From: Trogon surrucura
Taxonomy: Eukaryota; Chordata; Aves; Trogoniformes; Trogonidae
Length of the DNA stretch: 64,000 nt
Direction of reading: 5' to 3'
Assembly (NCBI GenBank): GCA_020746105.1
Contig: CM036622.1
Coordinates: forward strand, 18,019,487-18,083,486
The translations under genes were made by a program, and so were the position numbers. The notes under the pieces were generated by a model. It had not been told where the DNA came from. It saw only the letters and a program-made list of their open reading frames with translations, and did not search any database. Positions 61,269 to 64,000 of the stretch are shown piece after piece. Position 1 is the stretch's first letter; every line of letters begins with the position of its first letter.

Positions 61269-61280
61269 GCTCTCCCAGTT
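61269..61280. repeat. Right direct repeat flanking the LTR-like element
   Basis: GCTCTCCCAGTT directly follows the CA at 61268. It is the partner of the repeat at 60123-60134, with one mismatch; ten bases (TCTCCCAGTT) are identical. Confidence 0.5.
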
Positions 61281-62738
61281 GGCCCAGTGTCTTACCCACA
61301 GCCTCTGTGCTGCGCTGGAAACGCTGCAGAGACGTGCAGCATTTTCTTGTTCAGAGGACACCTTGAATTCACTATGTGGATTTTTGGGGTCCATGGTCTC
61401 ACGTCTTGGCACCTCAGCCATCCTTGGTTAGAGCCACGAGGTGACCTGCCTGCCCCAGAACTTTGATGGCGGGCAACGTAGACATCTCTCTTCTCTGGCT
61501 GACAACCTGGATAGGCTCAAGATTTCAAAGCTGATTATCCTGGGAGTGTCTTCATCTACTGACTTTTGGTTTGTTTTGTTTTCCTGGAGGCAAGCCAGCA
61601 GAAAGGGAGAACCTTTTATCTGATCAGAAATAGTCACCCCTGACCACCAAGCTGTTCAGAGAGGAGGCCTCTCCTGGCAGGGACCTCCCTCCCACTGCTC
61701 CTGGCCGCCCCAGCGGGGAGCGGGATGCATAGGGTCTCGCTTCCCGCAAATGACCCACATGGGCAGGACCCCCGGCACATCCCTGATGGTCTGAATGTCT
61801 CGCCATTTCTCATGCACCCCCTGTGAGGCAGGAGCTGGGTGGAGGAGCAGGAGGGAGGCGGAGGGGCTCATGGTCAGGGTCTGAGGCAGCCTGTTTGAAA
61901 TACAGTCCTATTTTTGCTCACATTCTCTAATACAGGAACGGGTATTGTGCACGTCTCTCCTCGCAATAGCAGAGTTCGCTGCCATAGTGAAAATAATCAG
62001 TTAACAATTATCACGGCTAACAATGAATCTTCACATCCCGTCGACCACAGATATTTTCCACCGGTCCATACAATGCCGGCCCCTCAGAAATAATAGGAAG
62101 GAGTGAAGCTATTGTTAGGATACAGCAGCTCAATATTCACAGAATATTTGTCTGAGGGTGAACTTCTCAAGAGGAGTTAATAAGAAGCTACACTTCAATA
62201 CCTGATGCTTATAAAGGGGGGAAATATACATGAAGTAGATTGTGTTGAAAAACCTAGTTGATCTGTCCAAAACAAAACCTAGCCTTCATCTCTCATGTAG
62301 ATGCAAGTCTGCCAGGGCCCAGAAAGAGAGATTCATCTTTGAGGAGCGATCTGAAAGATAAGTAATATGTCAAAGGAAAGAAAATGCAGTTTCTGCTCCT
62401 TGGGGAAAGAGGGTGAAAAGGGAAGGGAAAAAAAGAAAGTAAGAAAAAAACCCATTAAAACACTTCTTTATTTTTTTTTTCCTCTAGCTGTAGCCATAGC
62501 CTCTTTCCTTTGATTTCTCATGATTTAAATTCATACGAAAAGATTTATTTCAAATAAGCCCCTTTAACTGTAGGGGCAGATTTTTTTTTTTTCCCTAAAG
62601 CCTTTTGTAAGAACAAAGTAACCACTTGTCACACACAGTGACTAATGAGAGTTTAGTGTGGGTTTTAGTGTTCATTCATACGCGCTAGTCCTAAGTTAAA
62701 TCTTTAGAAATCACACCGCAGGAATCCTTCACACAGGG
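61281..62738. other. No gene recognised; GC-rich to 61.9 kb
   Basis: From 61281 to about 61880 the sequence is GC-richer, with several short frames on both strands; minus-strand 61624-61871 is the most GC-rich. None is recognisable. Beyond 61.9 kb it returns to AT-rich DNA with T runs near 62467 and 62580. Confidence 0.5.
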
Positions 62739-62930
62739 GTGGGGGCGGGAGGTGAATCTGTCCAGATACTGAGAACTGGGGAGCGGAAACTGCTCTTTTC
62801 AGGCTTCCTAGTCGGCGGCGCAGGAAATAAACACACGCAGGAAGTTGTGTGGCCTTTTCTTGAACTTAAAGTTTATACAGCGATGGATAACCAAGGCAAA
62901 CTTTGTGTACTTACACTTGAAAATTAAATG
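62739..62930 (+). other. Small CpG-rich patch with short frame
   Basis: CpGs cluster at 62744-62840, including GTCGGCGGCGC near 62811-62821. A 62-codon frame (62739-62927) crosses it and is followed by AATAAA at about 62932. The peptide is unfamiliar. It might be a terminal exon or a small unmethylated element, or nothing. Confidence 0.2.
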
Positions 62931-64000
62931 AAATAAAGAGGGCTGATGCCAGCATGGTCTGTAGTTTCTACAAGCAGCTCATCTAGAGTATTAAAAATTG
63001 GTAGGATTATACAGAGTTTGTATTTTTACAGCTAGAGTGTGTCCTTCAAACTTTGTGTATCTTTTCTTTGTCACCTTTTCCTTCCATTTCACTAATCCTC
63101 TCCCAATGAAACTGAGCTGAAGCACCGAAATGAAACTGAAAGTCATGTTTGCAAAGCTATTTTCTCTGCGTCTGCATCAGACTCTACTCTTTCATCCTTT
63201 CCCTGAACTTCTCATTTCTCTTGTAAGCACTTCGTGGTAAGGATGGTCTCGGACCGTATGAAACACCTTGCTCTATGGTGGCCCATATTGATATTTGGTT
63301 AATGCTACATATGTTGTGTATAAAAGCTGACTTTGAAAGGAGGGTAAAAATAAATGAAGCGTCGTTCTTGAATATAGCTTTTGAAATTGATAGCATCAAT
63401 TTACTAACAGGGAAGTTTGTAAGCATTTCTAAGAAATATTATTTGTGTTCATATTTCTCAAGCTTTCACCCTACTACTAAGGTCACTGTGAATTCAATGC
63501 TTTAAAAAGAACAGTTTCAGGTTTATAATAATTACACTTAGTTGCTCTAAATTTGTATAAGATATTAAGAACACCTTTGCCAATATAAAGAAAGCAAGCA
63601 AAACCTAAATGTAGAACAGAATATGGAGGAAAAAGTACATTTGCATTTCTTTGAAGACCAACCTAAATATCTGCTAAAAATGCATCCACTTCTAATGTGT
63701 CTTCTACTCTATTTGAAAAGTGATTGAATCATTTATTAGAAATATTTTTTATAAAACGAGGACTAGAAGCAGAAAACTGCAGTTAAAGTAAAATGAGAGA
63801 AAGCCAGAAAGAATGCAAGTGAATTACACAACCACAGTCCGGTTTACTTTCAGATGACGTTACTGAATTAACTAAAAAAAAAAAAAAAAGGTTTTTTTTC
63901 CTTCTACATTTTAAATAATTAAAAAATGTCATTAAGTTTCATAGTCTGTTCAGAAGGCTACGTATTTGGAATGTAGGGCTAGCTCTGTGATGGCTTGTCT
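62931..64000. other. No gene recognised; A16 tract
   Basis: AT-rich DNA. An uninterrupted 16-base A run lies at 63874-63889, followed by G then T8 in line. Short frames at 63184-63505 on both strands are unrecognised. Confidence 0.6.

Overview
This is vertebrate nuclear DNA, almost certainly from a bird. The evidence is its repeats. Several CR1 (chicken repeat 1) non-LTR retrotransposon 3' ends are present, three of them ending in the CR1-type octamer tail ATTCTATG. There is also an LTR-like element of a kind I remember as dispersed in avian genomes. The rest is AT-rich, CpG-poor sequence of intergenic or intronic character. I cannot place it to species. Nothing is bacterial: there are no operons, ribosome binding sites, long ORFs, tRNA, rRNA or CRISPR array.

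I recognise no intact host protein-coding gene. The longest open frames are repeat-derived. They are the reverse-transcriptase C-terminus of CR1 at 38.9 and 45.9 kb, an LTR/CR1 chimera at 60.6-61.1 kb, and frames read through tetranucleotide repeats at 15.1-15.5 kb. A few short frames are exon-like because of a splice-site-like flank, a hydrophobic segment or unusual CpG retention: 51-268 (+), 4965-5432 (-), 16674-17063 (-), 36317-36552 (-) and 53446-53509 (+). They are listed at low confidence as candidates and are not assigned to genes.

Layout: 0-2.3 kb, a possible decayed exon then featureless DNA. 2.33-3.82 kb, a long ancient CR1 on the minus strand. 3.8-15.2 kb, mostly featureless, with one perfect 12-bp-arm hairpin. 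15.22-15.42 kb, a compound microsatellite. 16.2-17.9 kb, a patch with a membrane-segment-like frame. 23.4-23.7 kb, a GC-rich patch. 31.2-32.1 kb, a CpG-retaining patch and a second ancient CR1 fragment. 36.3-36.55 kb, a candidate exon with a type II membrane-anchor look. 38.88-39.97 kb, a young CR1 facing an older CR1 in opposite orientation. 45.89-46.34 kb, a second young CR1 of the same subfamily. 49.9 kb, a 27-bp near-perfect palindrome centred on an AP-1 motif. 57.9-58.3 kb, a GC-rich island with long frames on both strands. 60.1-61.3 kb, a minus-strand LTR-like element that appears to be split by a CR1 and flanked by near-identical 12-bp direct repeats. The last 2.7 kb is mostly featureless apart from a small CpG-rich patch at 62.74-62.93 kb.

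The nested LTR/CR1 locus, the inverted CR1 pair and the AP-1 palindrome are the best-supported items of interest. I see no evidence for a previously undescribed biological system. All repeat identities rest on motif recognition, not a library search.
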